A stretch of DNA of 64,000 nt. Source: Mycoplasma bradburyae. Its GTDB lineage: Bacteria > Bacillota_I > Bacilli_A > Mycoplasmatales > Mycoplasmoidaceae. Every line of letters starts with the position of its first letter. Position 1 is the stretch's first letter. Under the pieces are notes generated by a model. The model was not told the DNA's origin, did not search any database, and saw nothing but the letters and a program-made list of their open reading frames with translations. The stretch is from the NCBI RefSeq assembly GCF_024339025.1, contig NZ_CP101415.1, forward strand, positions 806,001 through 870,000. Reading direction: 5' to 3'. Made by a program: the position numbers and the translations under genes. This document shows, piece by piece, positions 22,650 through 33,274 of the stretch.

Positions 22650-23255
22650 TTAAGAAGGTTGTTCAACACTAACTATAGCTTTATCATCTTTGTGTTTATC
22701 TTTATTTTTTGACTTTTTATGCTTTTTCTTGATTGATTTACTTGTTTCTTTCACCCCATCACCAAGATTAATTTCATCTTTTTTATTAACGAGAGCCGAT
22801 TGCAATTCAACTCATAAATCACTTGCTTTTTTAAGAATCTTACCGTAAGCAATAAAACTTAAGAAGGGAACAAAACGACCTATTGACATTACCTTATTTA
22901 ATTTAGATAAATTCATTTTGTAATGTTCTTCCAATTCTTTATTTTTGTTAATCGCAAAATTGGTTCATAGCACCTTGATCAAGAAAAAGATGATATTTAA
23001 AAAAGCAAATAAAACACTTACTGAAATTAAAGATATTTTAGTTTTACTTAAAGTTTCTTGGTTAAGTTGAGTGTTTGATTTAAGAAAAGCAATTTGAGCA
23101 TCAGCATATTGTCCTTTAGTAAAAATTATTAAAAAGATTAAACTGATGTTTAGAATAATTCAAATCAAGCTATATATTAATAAACTATTAATTCTTAATC
23201 TTAAAAACTTTACTTTTCTCTCAACTATATCAAATTTTGTATCATTAATTCCCAT
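22650..23255 (-). CDS. Two-helix membrane protein with Lys-rich tail
   Basis: I do not recognise this 201-residue product. It has two hydrophobic segments, around residues 22-42 (LLIYSLIWIILNISLIFLII) and 68-92 (ISVSVLFAFLNIIFFLIKVL), a polar central part, and a C-terminal tail dense in Lys (KSIKKKHKKSKNKDKHKDDK) that must be cytosolic if the positive-inside rule holds. It starts 14 nt after the nusG stop codon on the same strand, so it is probably the last gene of the rpmG-secE-nusG unit. Association with the Sec translocon is suggested only by position. Confidence 0.7.
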
Positions 23256-23269
23256 AATAGTTCATTATA

Positions 23270-24073
23270 TTAATTTGATAATTTAAGTTGTTTTCGGTTT
23301 AGTTTAACGTTTACTAATTTACCTAAAATTTGAACATCAACAATAAACTCATCTTGATCAATAATTCTAGAAATCTGACCACTAAGACCAGAATAATCAC
23401 CTGAGTTGATATCAACAGTGTGACCAACTTTAAATTCAATTTTGTTGTTGAATTCTTCTTTTTCGCTATCCAAATCACCATAAATAGATTCTGTGTTGGT
23501 AGTTTTCTTATTGATAACTGTTTTGTTTTCTTCTGAATCTAATACTAATTCCCCGCGTTCATTGAATAGTAATCGATCCATTTCAATTACAGCATTAGGA
23601 GTAATTACAATACGACAATCCGGATTAGATGATTCACCATTAAGTAATTCTAATTCTTCTAAAGATGAAATTGGAATTGGTTTAGCACCTTTACCTGATG
23701 AACCTACGATCCCTGTGATGTTAACTGTATTTCTTACAGCGAATCATGCAGCTTCATTCATTTCCATTTTGATGTAAATATAACCAGGATATTTGTTTGT
23801 ATCAGTAATTTTGTATTTTTTGAATACTCCATTATCAACTGTTACTCATTTAACATAAGTGCTATTACGCATTGTTGCCGGAATATTATGTGTTGGGTTG
23901 TTACTATCAAAAATAGTTTCTTCAACACTTCTAAACTTAATTACTTTACAATCAAGAATTTGATCTTCAAAATGCAATGCTCTAACTTTTGCTTTAAGCG
24001 TTTTAATTACTGAATCTTCGTTACCGTTAGTTGTAGTCGCAATATATCATTGCGCAGTTGATTTCTTACTCAT
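23270..24073 (-). CDS. nusG: Transcription elongation/antitermination factor NusG
   Basis: The 267-residue product has the NGN domain opening AQWYIATTTNGNEDSVIKTL, then KYPGYIYIKMEMNEAAWFAVRNT, and a C-terminal KOW domain (FKVGHTVDINSGDYSGLSGQ). It is longer than E. coli NusG (181) because of insertions within the NGN region (ETIFDSNNPTHNIPATMRNS) and between the domains. It follows secE, the near-universal order, and a membrane protein gene follows 14 nt later. Confidence 0.92.
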
Positions 24074-24126
24074 AATTTTTATATCTTTTCTCTTTAACTA
24101 AATATCTTTAAATAATTAATTATTTC

Positions 24127-24501
24127 TTATTTCAAAATTCCCACCGAATAGAATATTTGGTCAATCCCAAATAATAAACCTGTTAATAAAGCTACAACAA
24201 CAATTACTATCAAGAAGTTCGTAACCAACATCTTAGGAGTGCATCAAGAAATTCTTCGAGATTCTTTTTCCATCCCGAATCATCAACGTTTTAGACGATA
24301 AGAAAAAGCAACTTTGTTAGCTTTTTCTCTACGTCTTTGTTCTTGATATTCCTCTTCTTCTTTTTGTTCTTTAAGCTTCTTTTCTTCTAAAGCTTGTTCT
24401 TTAATCTTTTGTTGTTCTTTTTTAATGTTATCGTCTTGATAACTTTCAAGAATAACCTTAGGCGATTTTCTTAGGTTAATGTTTTTGTTTTTATTATCCA
24501 T
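24127..24501 (-). CDS. secE: Preprotein translocase subunit SecE
   Basis: The 124-residue product ends in a single membrane helix (MLVTNFLIVIVVVALLTGLL) and GIDQIFYSVGILK, the usual SecE end. Before the helix is the amphipathic region KRWFGMEKESRRISW. The N-terminal 75 residues are very rich in Lys, Glu and Gln (KKEQQKIKEQALEEKKLKEQ) and probably form a coiled coil, as in SecE of related mycoplasmas. Assignment rests on position between rpmG and nusG plus this architecture. Confidence 0.88.
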
Positions 24502-24513
24502 AATAATTATTTA

Positions 24514-24660
24514 TTAGTGTGATTCTTTATGAACGGTTTTTTGATTGCAAGTAGAACAATATTTATTAAGAACTAGTCTTGTGGTTTCGAGCTTAGATCT
24601 TGTAGTTGTGTAATTACGATTCAAGCATTGCTCGCAAATCAAAATAATTTTTTTACGCAT
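24514..24660 (-). CDS. rpmG: 50S ribosomal protein L33
   Basis: The 48-residue protein has the zinc-ribbon pattern ICEQCLNRNYTTTRS and KYCSTCNQKTVHKESH, with two C-x2-C pairs, and the conserved LETTRLVLNKYC stretch. It is the first gene before secE and nusG, as in many Gram-positives. Confidence 0.94.
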   Translation of the reverse strand: MRKKIILICEQCLNRNYTTTRSKLETTRLVLNKYCSTCNQKTVHKESH

Positions 24661-24781
24661 TATGGTGAGATATTAAAAAAATGCTTTTTTATATCCAAAA
24701 GCACTTATCTTTATTATATATCATTAAATTATATTATTTGGGTTATTGTTTTTTATAAACATGAACATAATATAAGTTGAA

Positions 24782-25857
24782 TTATAAATTTACTTGGTTG
24801 TTTGTTGATTTAAAAATATCTAGATATTGATTGTGTTTTTTCTTGTTGATAAATATTGAAGCCGTTAAATCAATAAGATATGTAATAGGAAGAAATATAA
24901 AAGGTAGTAATGATAAGATTGTCAATGATTCTTTTGATAAACTTAGCATTTTAGCGATAGCAACATGGTAAGGGGTGTTGTCACCAATAGGCATCGTTCA
25001 ATATTTTGCATAAAAATCATTTAATAAATCTTGTAAAGCTGTAGCAAAAAGCGTTAAAGAAAATAAACCAAAAACCCATAAAAAAGCGTATAGTAATCTA
25101 ATGAATATTCAATAGAATACCAATAAAAAACTTATTTTAGGTTTGTTATTAGTTTGCAACAATTGATTAGCAGAGAAAACAATTGCATAAAGCAATAATG
25201 CAGATCTTTTTATAAAAAAGTTAATGTATAAATTTGATGTAGGAGCTGATAAACTAGAACCATTAAAAATGTGATTAAAATCACGTTGAGCAGATCTTTT
25301 GTTTCTTGTTTCTCAGAAAGTGTAAAAACCTCTCCCTAAAAGGCAAAAATCAACATCATTAAAGAACATATAAACTTGACGATTTAGTTTAGATTCTAAG
25401 GTCTTATAAAAATATTGTTTATGAATGTTGATTTGATCTATCGTCATTGGCGTTTTATCAACACAATGTTTAATTGCTAATCTGTACGATAAGAATTTCA
25501 ATAAATATGAAAAAGCAATTGAAGTCGATAAAAGATATATGTAAGGAATAGCTGAAAAAAATAAGTTATAGGTTATTTTATCTTGATTGGTTATATCAGG
25601 ATCAAACTCTGTTTTCATTATTAAGTATAAGCAAAATGCAATCATGATAAAAAACCAAATATCATGATAAACATAAGAAAAGAAAGTTTTTGCATTTTCT
25701 CTCTTATCGTCTTGTTATTTAATGTTCCAGATCATGCTAAAGTTATATTTTGAACAATAGAAAAATTGATAAAAGGCGCAAGCATTAACAATACAGGAAT
25801 TTTTAGTTTTCTATATTGTTCAACGTATCAAGAATCGTATTTGTTATCGTTATTCAT
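24782..25857 (-). pseudogene. Frameshifted membrane protein, family of three (member 1)
   Basis: Two overlapping frames together encode about 358 residues homologous to the next two genes. Frame one runs from MNNDNKYDSWYVEQYRKLKI to ITLAWSGTLNNKTIRE; the continuation NAKTFFSYVYHDIWFF lies one frame back. Adding one base to the run at 25695-25698 joins them and restores the alignment with the 26090 gene. Shared marks are NITLAWS, IKHCVDK and several membrane helices. It could be a decayed gene, a phase-variable gene switched off at a short homopolymer, or a sequencing error. It is divergent from its paralogues, and the function is unknown. Confidence 0.65.
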
Positions 25858-26089
25858 TTTTATTAATTCCATCCTAGTTTTATTTTAAAAAATAAAATCA
25901 AGATAGTTGAAAATTATTAGGAATTTTCATTGAATTTTCTCAAATTGGTTATTATAATAATACTAACTTATATAAGTTAGTATTTCTATAAGTTAATTTT
26001 TTAGAATTTGTTGAAAATAGTTTTGATTAATAAAAAACTAATTATGTTAGCTTAACTATCAACGATTACCAACAAAATTAAAATAAGAA

Positions 26090-27247
26090 ATGGAAATTAA
26101 ATTACATCCTGCTCAAAGACAATACGATTATTGACATTTGGTTAAGTATAAGAATTTAAAGATTAATCCTTTCTTTATGCTTTGCCCTTTTGCTAATGTT
26201 TTTGTGTATAAAAATATAACAACAGCCTGAAGCAGGACGTTTTATAGTGACGATATTAGAAAAAGTTTTAATAGCTACGTTTGATGTGTTTTATTACTAC
26301 CTATTCTCTTTCACATAATATTGTTCATATCACTATTAATACCTTTTTCATTCAACCTTAAGAATCTTGAAAAAGATACTTTCTTATATTTAGATATTGC
26401 TTTTTCATTTAACTATTTACTAACCCATATTTTTACGGTAATTCTTACTTATACTTTTAAAAACATTGCTTATAAAAAATTAATAAAATATTGTTTAGAT
26501 AAAGATGATCTACCGCAAGCAATGCTTGATGTATACGCTAAAACTTTTTTATTAAACATAACCTATGGAGTAAGTTATGAATTTAGGTATTTCTTTCAAG
26601 CATATGACTATACCAAAGGTAATTTAAATGATTCTGTTCTATCTAATAAAGAATATATTGAAAGAGGTGAAACTTTAGAAGAATTCTTTGATAAAGGTCC
26701 TCTTTGTTTAAGAAAACCACATTGATTAACAAGAGTACATACTAATCCTTATATACGTTATTTAGAATCTACCGGTTTTTATAATTTTGGAACCAGTGCA
26801 AGAAGATTTGCTTTTCCAATCTTCTTTACAAGAATACATAAAGCAAATTTTTATAACAGCACATACGCATATTTAGGTTTTGTTAAATCAGCTGAATCTT
26901 TATTAGGCATAAAGTTTCTAAACAAAATAAGCTTGCTATATTATCTATATTGATTATTAACAGCTCTTGGGATATTAGTATCATTAGTTTGATTACATTT
27001 TTCTATTCTTGCTTTAACATATGGACATGTTAAAGCAGATAATGGATATACCGAATTATTCTTAGAAGAATTACTTAATTTAAACTATCTAAATTTATTG
27101 ATTTTTATTCCTGTCTTTGGAGCGGTAGCACCAGTCTTAATAAGAATAATTAACATGGTGTTTGGTAAATTTATGATTAAAAAGATTAAGCAGAAAATTA
27201 TTCAAGAACATAATGTGGAATACCAAAGAATTCTTGAAAACATTTAG
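26090..27247 (+). CDS. Multi-spanning membrane protein, family of three (member 2)
   Basis: I do not recognise this 385-residue product. It starts MEIKLHPAQRQYDYWHLVKY. Membrane segments lie around residues 65-90, 98-123, 285-310 and 335-360. The central part (about 125-280) is hydrophilic and probably extracytoplasmic or cytosolic. Marks shared with members 1 and 3 are NITTAWSRTF and KKLIKYCLDKDD. At least seven Trp residues are TGA, so it is well formed under code 4. It is followed by member 3 after 17 nt, probably cotranscribed. Confidence 0.75.
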
Positions 27248-27264
27248 ATTGTTGGTAATTAAAA

Positions 27265-28323
27265 ATGAATATTAAGATGGATATTAAAAGAACAGGTAAT
27301 GATCTATGATATTTAGATAAATTCAAGGAATGTAAGATTCCTTGATTTTTCTATCTGATACCTATTATTAATTTATGGATTATCGTTCATATATCTAGAG
27401 CTTGGTCTAGTGTTTTTAAGTCAGCTGATATAAGATATCATTTTAGAAGCTTACCAGGTCATGTTACTACTGCTTCAACACTTTTTTATTTTATCGTGAT
27501 ACCTTTTTTATCTTTATCTACATTGGTAGTAGAAAGAGATAAAACTTTTAATTTACCTTATCCATTTAATACTTTTGTTGTTTTTGTGATTGCTTATTTA
27601 TTGTTATCTTTATTTAACTTTTTGTATATTTGAAAAATTAAGGAAACAATTCTAGATAGATCATATAAAGATTGTTTGGATAAGAATCCAGAAAAACCAT
27701 TAAATATTGAAGAGTTAAGAGCAATATTTTTATATAATGCTTCTGTTAATTTAGCTAGAGAAAATTATCAATTTTTAAGAGATCCATTCGTATTTTATGT
27801 AACCAACAATACGTCAATATTTACCGAAGAAAACTTAAATTCTACCGTTCTTAATCATTTTTCTTTTGTAAGTTTTGTTCTTGGTTTTTTCTTTCCTAAA
27901 AATCCGATTTTATGAGTTAGTAGTGCAACTTATTTTGGGTTTATAAAAACAATGGAGAGATTGCTATATTTCAAAATTATAAAAAGGATCAATCCATTGA
28001 TATATCTTTATTGAATTATCAATGCAATTCTCTTTGTTTTTGTTAATGGATTGGTTGTATCTAACTTATTTAGTTTTGTTTATGGAAATATTATATTCTT
28101 AACTGATATAAGAAATGATTTACTTATCTTTGATAATAAGAATCATCTAAATGATCCATTAAGTGCAGCTTCATTCACAATTATACCTTTCGTTTATTGA
28201 TCAGTGGTAATAACAATATCTTATTTTATTAATAAGAAGACTAGATTGGCAATAATAAAAGATTTCGGCGTTAATAAACCAACATTCGGGATAACAACAC
28301 CTTATTGTTCAGATTTTAATTAG
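27265..28323 (+). CDS. Multi-spanning membrane protein, family of three (member 3)
   Basis: I do not recognise this 352-residue product. It begins MNIKMDIKRTGNDLWYLDKF and has helices near residues 30-52, 75-95, 104-125, 255-280 and 308-328. It shares with its neighbours ISRAWSSVFKSADIRYHF (equivalent to ITTAWS...DIRKSF) and YKDCLDKNPEKPL (equivalent to YCLDKDD). Divergence is high, so the duplication is old. The Trp codons are mostly TGA. A strong hairpin follows at 28370. Confidence 0.75.
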
Positions 28324-28369
28324 CTTTTATCAATTTAAGAAAAAAAATTAATTATTAAGCAAAAAAATA

Positions 28370-28388
28370 GCAGCACTTTTAGTGCTGC
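28370..28388. terminator. Bidirectional terminator between two membrane-protein blocks
   Basis: An 8-bp stem, GCAGCACT/AGTGCTGC with a TTT loop, carries a U-run TATTTTTTTGC on the minus strand and a weaker ATTTGTTTTG on the plus strand. It separates the convergent genes at 27265 and 28483. Confidence 0.8.
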
Positions 28389-28482
28389 ATTTGTTTTGTT
28401 TCGATCATCTCGACAAATTCTTTAACTTTATCTAATTAAGATTTTTAAAAAATTATCCGAAGCATTAGTTATTTATCAATAA

Positions 28483-29214
28483 CTATAAAGGATTAACAAT
28501 TGGATTGAATCTAATTTCAACTATATTTTGTTTTTTATTGTTTCTGATTAAGTTAGCAATTAATGAAGCAAATGGAAGAGCTCCTAGTATTCTTGTTTTT
28601 CTAGAAAAAACACTTGCTTTTACATAACTTAATAAACAAGCAAAAATAATTAAAGATAAGAATATTGTTCCATTTATCAAATAACTTTCATTTGTTAAAT
28701 ATGTATTTCGATAACTAAAGAAGGTTTTAATAGAATCCGCGTTTTCTATCATAGTTCTTTTTAAATCTGGTCTGTACCATGTAGGCACAACATAAGGATT
28801 ATCTTTAAATATTAAAGTTACTAGAAAAAAGAAACCAAGGGTTCCTATAAGAATTTTGTAGATATCTATGAATCCTAATATTAAGGCTTGAGATCATTTA
28901 TTGTTTTTTATTTTCGTTGGAAAATGATATGGATTTTTATCTAATAAAAATACAAAAAAGCTAACTAGACCAAATAATAATCCTAACGACATCAATGAAG
29001 CGCTAATTATTGAATCTCAGTCATTGATATTAAAATATTGAGTATAATAATTCTCATTTATTCGAGAAATTTTAAATTTTGTTAAATTATCAGTTAACAT
29101 CTTAGTTAGAACTAAAATAATAAAAGCTAAGACGGACACCAGATAGAAGATTGATAAGCTTAATATTTTTTTAGAAACTCTAAAGGAAAATGCTGTTTGT
29201 TCTTTTTTTAACAT
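28483..29214 (-). CDS. Membrane protein, downstream gene of cassette 3
   Basis: I do not recognise this 243-residue product. It has four clear helices plus a weak fifth: ILSLSIFYLVSVLAFIILVL, then one at about 75-95, one at about 115-140 and FLSLIIFACLLSYV near 195. Two marks define the family: DKNPYHFPTKIKNNK after helix 2, and LLSYVKASVFSRKTRILGALPFASL at the end. A long hydrophilic loop lies between helices 3 and 4. It starts 2 nt after its partner gene stops. Relatives start at 31081 and 33274. Confidence 0.75.
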
Positions 29215-29216
29215 TT

Positions 29217-29966
29217 TTAATACCTACTATATATTGTTAAATTTTCACTATAAACTATTTGCGTTTTTACAGAGTTTGAAGGTTCTTTTAAATGATTAAA
29301 TAATCCAGTAAATGGAATAAGTGCAAGATATCGTTTATTGAAAAAACCTGTCTTTACATAAGCTAAAAATATCGATAAATAAAGAATTAAATACACAAAG
29401 GTTCATCAAGCTAATGAAGCTTGATTAAAATGATATGATGCTAAGCTAGCGAATTGAATAATTGATATCTTTAAAGCTGCTATTGAATTTTTATTACTTG
29501 CATTTAATGCGTATATATCATCAAAATTAACAGTTTTTTCTTGGCTTGTACCGAAAAATTCCTTATATGATACAAACAATTTATTGTCTTCACCAATCGG
29601 AAAGAAAACAAAAATAAGTAACAATATTGTTCCGATTCAAATTAGTAATTGAAGTAGTTCAATTAGTAACAGATAAAACGATTGTTTTTTCTTATTGTTT
29701 TTAATGTTTTCATTAAATTCGTATCTTTCTTTACTCTTAATTAAAAAACCAGCAGATACCACTGAAAATATAAAAAAGAAAACAACAGGTAATATTAAAG
29801 AAATTAAAACCTTTTCTTTATCTAGACCAATATAAATATTTTCATATTTAAAGGATTGCAGCATTAAAGAAAATAAAGTAGCGCCTACAATAAAACCAGT
29901 TGCTATGAATGTTAAGAATATAGCTAAATTTGTTTTGCTAATTCTTATAGTTTTAAAATTGTTCAT
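29217..29966 (-). CDS. Membrane protein, upstream gene of cassette 3
   Basis: I do not recognise this 249-residue product. It starts MNNFKTIRISKTNLAIF; its first ten residues are identical to the protein starting at 34011. Helices lie around residues 13-37, 52-75, 95-122 and 195-215. Family marks are ERYEFNENIKNNKKK after helix 2 and the C-terminal LAYVKTGFFNKRYLALIPFTGL. Topology matches the downstream partner, so the pair may form a hetero-oligomer; this is inference. Expression is probably from the extended -10 promoter at 29998. Confidence 0.75.
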
Positions 29967-29997
29967 TGTTCGAAACCCTTAAAATTTAATTTTTCAT

Positions 29998-30005
29998 ATT
30001 ATACA
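29998..30005 (-). promoter_or_regulatory. Extended -10 promoter of cassette 3
   Basis: TGTATAAT on the minus strand lies 32 nt before the ATG at 29966. The same box in the same setting occurs at 34043 before the 34011 gene. No good -35 box is seen; an extended -10 element would suffice. Confidence 0.65.
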
Positions 30006-30102
30006 AAAAAACATAACTAAATAAGAAAATTTTCTTCTTTAACAAAAAATTCATTTCTTATCCTTTAATTATTAACAGATAACCTTATTTATTTAGAATA
30101 AA

Positions 30103-30130
30103 AAACCTCCAAATCTGATTCGGAGGTTTT
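30103..30130 (-). terminator. Double-stem terminator between cassettes 2 and 3
   Basis: An ACCTCC/GGAGGT stem with AT pairs at its base, followed on the minus strand by TTTTTTATTC, is nested in an outer inverted repeat, ATAACCTTATTTA (near 30079) with TAAATAAGGTTAT (near 30145). It lies downstream of the 30293 gene. Confidence 0.75.
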
Positions 30131-30292
30131 ATCTTATCTATTTACTAAATAAGGTTATGTACTACCATAATTTTTAGAATATAGTGACACCATTTTTAGA
30201 ACTTTTAATATTATCTATCAAGAGTTGAATTTTCATTCTTTAAACGCTATTAATTGATACAGAACTATGCTTTCAATCTTGTTTTCTTATTA

Positions 30293-31081
30293 TTAAGAGT
30301 TAGTTATCTCGTTGTTAATATAAGATATTTTTATAAAACCGTTTATATTCTTAGAATCTTTTTCTTTGTTAGTTCCTGATTCTAATCCTTTTTTAATATA
30401 TCTATTAACAAAGAATAATGAAGCAAATGGAATGAAAACTAAGAATTTAAGTTGTCAAGGGAATACACCAGATTTAAAGTAAGATAGAGAACAACCTAAA
30501 TACAATAAAAATAAGAAACAATTAATGTAGATCAAGAAGTCTGAAAGAGTGTGGTTATAACTTGTTATATCAAATGCTTGTGTTATTAATCCAGATTGTA
30601 AAGCGTTAGCAGAATGATTTTCAAATATAATTGTATCTTTATGAATACCACGAAGCAGTTCAGAAAACATAAAGAACAACATAGTTGCATATAAAATCGT
30701 AGAGATTTCAATACTTACTAATGTTAATGTTAGATTACGCTTAGAGTTTTGAATTCTTTTGTTAAAAACAAAAGGATTTTTATTAGCCATTATAGCTATT
30801 AATAAACTAAAACTTAAAAAGCTTACCAAACATATTGTTGAAATAACCATATATAATGAAGCTGAACTTTCACTACTTTGCAAGTTATCTACCCTAAAAT
30901 CAATAGAATAAGCTCCATCAGTTTTTTCAGATAGTTTTATAGCTCTACCTTGACTATAGTTTAATATTTGAACTGCTCAATAAATTGTGAATATTGAACA
31001 ACATGCATAAAAGAATAACGAAAAGAATAATATCTCTTTCGGGATTTTTAATTTGAAAATTGTTTTTTTAGAACCCAACAT
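30293..31081 (-). CDS. Membrane protein, downstream gene of cassette 2
   Basis: I do not recognise this 262-residue product. It starts MLGSKKTIFKLKIPKEILFF and has the family plan: helix 1 at about 18-40, helix 2 at about 78-98, the mark NKNPFVFNKRIQNSKRN, helix 3 at about 115-140, a polar loop, then FLFLLYLGCSLSYFKSGVF and LVFIPFASLFF. It aligns with the products at 28483 and 32516. The C-terminus is longer and charged (GLESGTNKEKDSKN). Three nucleotides separate it from its upstream partner. Confidence 0.75.
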
Positions 31082-31084
31082 ATT

Positions 31085-31834
31085 TTAGTACCATTTGTAA
31101 CTTTCGTTTTTTTCATTAACAGATTTAAGGTTGATTTCGCTTGATTCATTCATATAAATTATGAACCCAATAAACGGAATTAAAGCTAATCATTTAAGTT
31201 TTTTCTTAAATAAAGATAGCTTAAAGTAAGTTAGGAATAATGATAAATACAACACTAAATAAACAATGTTTCAAGCTATCATTGAATCTCGATTGTAAAA
31301 ATATGAGAATAAAACAGAATATCTGATAAGCGATGTTTTTAAATCTTGGAATAAATTGTAGTTAATAGCAATAACTGAACCTAAACCATTAGATAATTTA
31401 TCTCTATTCCAATCAGTATTATTTTTTAAATTCCAATAAATTGATTCATATCCTTGATCAACAGGATAAAAGCAAGTAATTAAAATTAAAAGAATTAAGA
31501 TTCAAACAAGCATTTGAGCTATTTCAATTAAACCTAAATAAATACTTAACTTTTTAGTATTCTTCTTAGTTTGTTCGCTAAATTCATATTGCTCATTACC
31601 GAACATTAAAATTGATAGAGAAACAACACTGAAAATAACAAGGAAGAATAAGGGTAAGAATAAAGAAATTTGTCAATTTTCTTTCGATAAAAACACGTAT
31701 GTGTTTCATTCGTTACCAGTAGATTTAAGCATTAAAACAAAGATACCAATGCTTGAAAACAACATTGTTGCTATATATAGCAAGAATATAATAAACTGGT
31801 TTCTAGTAACATTTATTATTTTTAAATTTTTCAT
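31085..31834 (-). CDS. Membrane protein, upstream gene of cassette 2
   Basis: I do not recognise this 249-residue product, the same length as the first gene of cassette 3. It starts MKNLKIINVTRNQFIIFLLY, close to the MNNFKTIRISK start of its relatives. Marks are EQYEFSEQTKKNTKK after helix 2, FLTYFKLSLFKKKLKWLALI and PFIGF at the end. It has four strong helices. Many Trp codons are TGA. The segment upstream differs from the duplicated promoter of the other two cassettes. Confidence 0.75.
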
Positions 31835-32515
31835 AGATTTTAAATTGCTTATCTTATTTTTTTAAGAATCTAAATTAGATAGGTTTGTTTAATAATCGAT
31901 ATTTTAAAGGTATAAAAATCACCTTTAATTAATATTGTTTTTCATTAAATTTACCGTTAAGTATCGAAATTATTTAAAAGCGCTATTTAGCATTTTTACC
32001 ATTAGAAACTTTCTTATAGTTATTATTTTTTTATTATTATCAACCCTACCTAACTTTAAAACTTATAAATAAAAGAATTATAGGCACAAACAAATTCATT
32101 ATGTTCTATAACTTGATTTTTTAAAAAACCAATATATAATTCTTTAGTTGATTCAAAAGATAAGATAAAAATAATATCTAAGAATCTTTCCAAATTTTAT
32201 CGAAAAAATAAGGTTAAAAACCAAAAATTAGTAGATAAAAAAATAAACCAATAAAAATGGTTTTTCAGAACGGTTGATAATACCAATTATTTAAATATCG
32301 AAAAATAACAAATAATCTATTTTGATTATTATACAAAAAAACTGAATTTAAATAATTGTTTTTTAAATCTGCCTAATTTGCTTAGAATTTTCTATTAATA
32401 TTTAGTTTATTTGTACATATCTAATTTTATTTCTATAGCTATTTTATTAACTAAAATTAACAAAAAAGCAATAAAAAAGCATCTTTTAAGATGCTTAATT
32501 TTTGAAAATATAATT
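31835..32515. other. Long AT-rich intergenic region (681 nt)
   Basis: There is no supported gene. A minus-strand open frame of about 45 codons ends near 32058 and reads FESTKELYIGFLKNQVIEHN and further. It has no start or ribosome-binding site and may be a gene relic or chance. A small inverted repeat, AAAGGT/ACCTTT, lies at about 31913-31926. The right end holds the terminator of cassette 1. Confidence 0.5.
32477..32496 (-). terminator. Terminator of cassette 1
   Basis: The palindrome AAGCATCTTTTAAGATGCTT is followed on the minus strand by TTTTTTATTGCTTTTTT. It lies 20 nt beyond the stop codon of the 32516 gene. Confidence 0.85.
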
Positions 32516-33274
32516 TTATATTCTTGCTAGCTTGGTAAATGTTTTTAAATTTTCAACTATATTCTTTTCTTCGCTATTTCTTCTTGCATTGTTTATAAAA
32601 AAGAATATTAATGACATAAAGGGAACAATAAATAATATTCTAGTTTTTCTTGAAAAAACACTACACTTAACATAACTTAATAGTAATGATGCAGATAAAC
32701 TTAAAATCATAATTGTGGTCATTATTAAGTTACTTTGATAACTTAAACTAACCTCAGGGTTGTTAAAAAAGTTTAAAAAACTATTATATGATGTTTCATA
32801 TCATCCACTTGGATAAGAACCATGATTTACTGCGATATTATTTCTAATAGGCGATTTAAAAACTATAAAGAAATATCATAAGAACACAATAATCAAGATT
32901 TCAGATATTTCACTTAAAAGTAAAATTACAGGAACTGCGTATTTCTTATTCTTAATTTTGTTCGAAAAAACAAATGGATTTTTATCAAAGATAAATACCA
33001 GAGAACTCACAATTACCATCAATGGTAATAAAACAATTTCAAGAACAAAAGGAACAGCTAAATGACCTTTGTAACCTACTAGATTTGATTTTGTGTCTAT
33101 TGATAAATAAGTGTTATCACCATCTCTTTCATATATTAATATATTGTCTGTAACTATTTTGTAAATATAATAGCCAACAAATACCAAAATGCAAACTAAG
33201 TAAAAGGATAATAACCAAATAATCTTGTTTGATATTTTAAGATTAAAATATTTTTGATTTGTTTTTGTCATCAT
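32516..33274 (-). CDS. Membrane protein, downstream gene of cassette 1
   Basis: I do not recognise this 252-residue product. It starts MMTKTNQKYFNLKISNKIIW. Helices lie near residues 18-40, 78-102, 118-140 and 195-217. Marks shared with 28483 are DKNPFVFSNKIKNKKYA and LLLSYVKCSVFSRKTRILFI with PFMSL; the SVFSRKTRIL block is identical in both, so these two are the closest pair. Its ATG overlaps the stop of the upstream gene as TAATG, which points to coupled translation. Confidence 0.75.

Larger units (their letters stand above)
29940..30157. repeat. Duplicated promoter/terminator segment, copy 1
   Basis: About 200 nt here, covering the first codons of the 29966 gene, its promoter and the upstream terminator, are closely similar to 33987-34207. 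Shared blocks include CGAAACCCTTAAAATTTAAT, the TATAAT box region, CATAACTAAATAAGAAA, ATAACCTTATTTATT and the CCTCCAAATC hairpin. Small indels separate the copies. Confidence 0.8.
29967..30292. other. Intergenic region between cassettes 2 and 3 (326 nt)
   Basis: It holds the promoter of cassette 3, the double-stem terminator and about 130 nt of AT-rich DNA (30160-30292) in which I see no gene. Confidence 0.6.
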
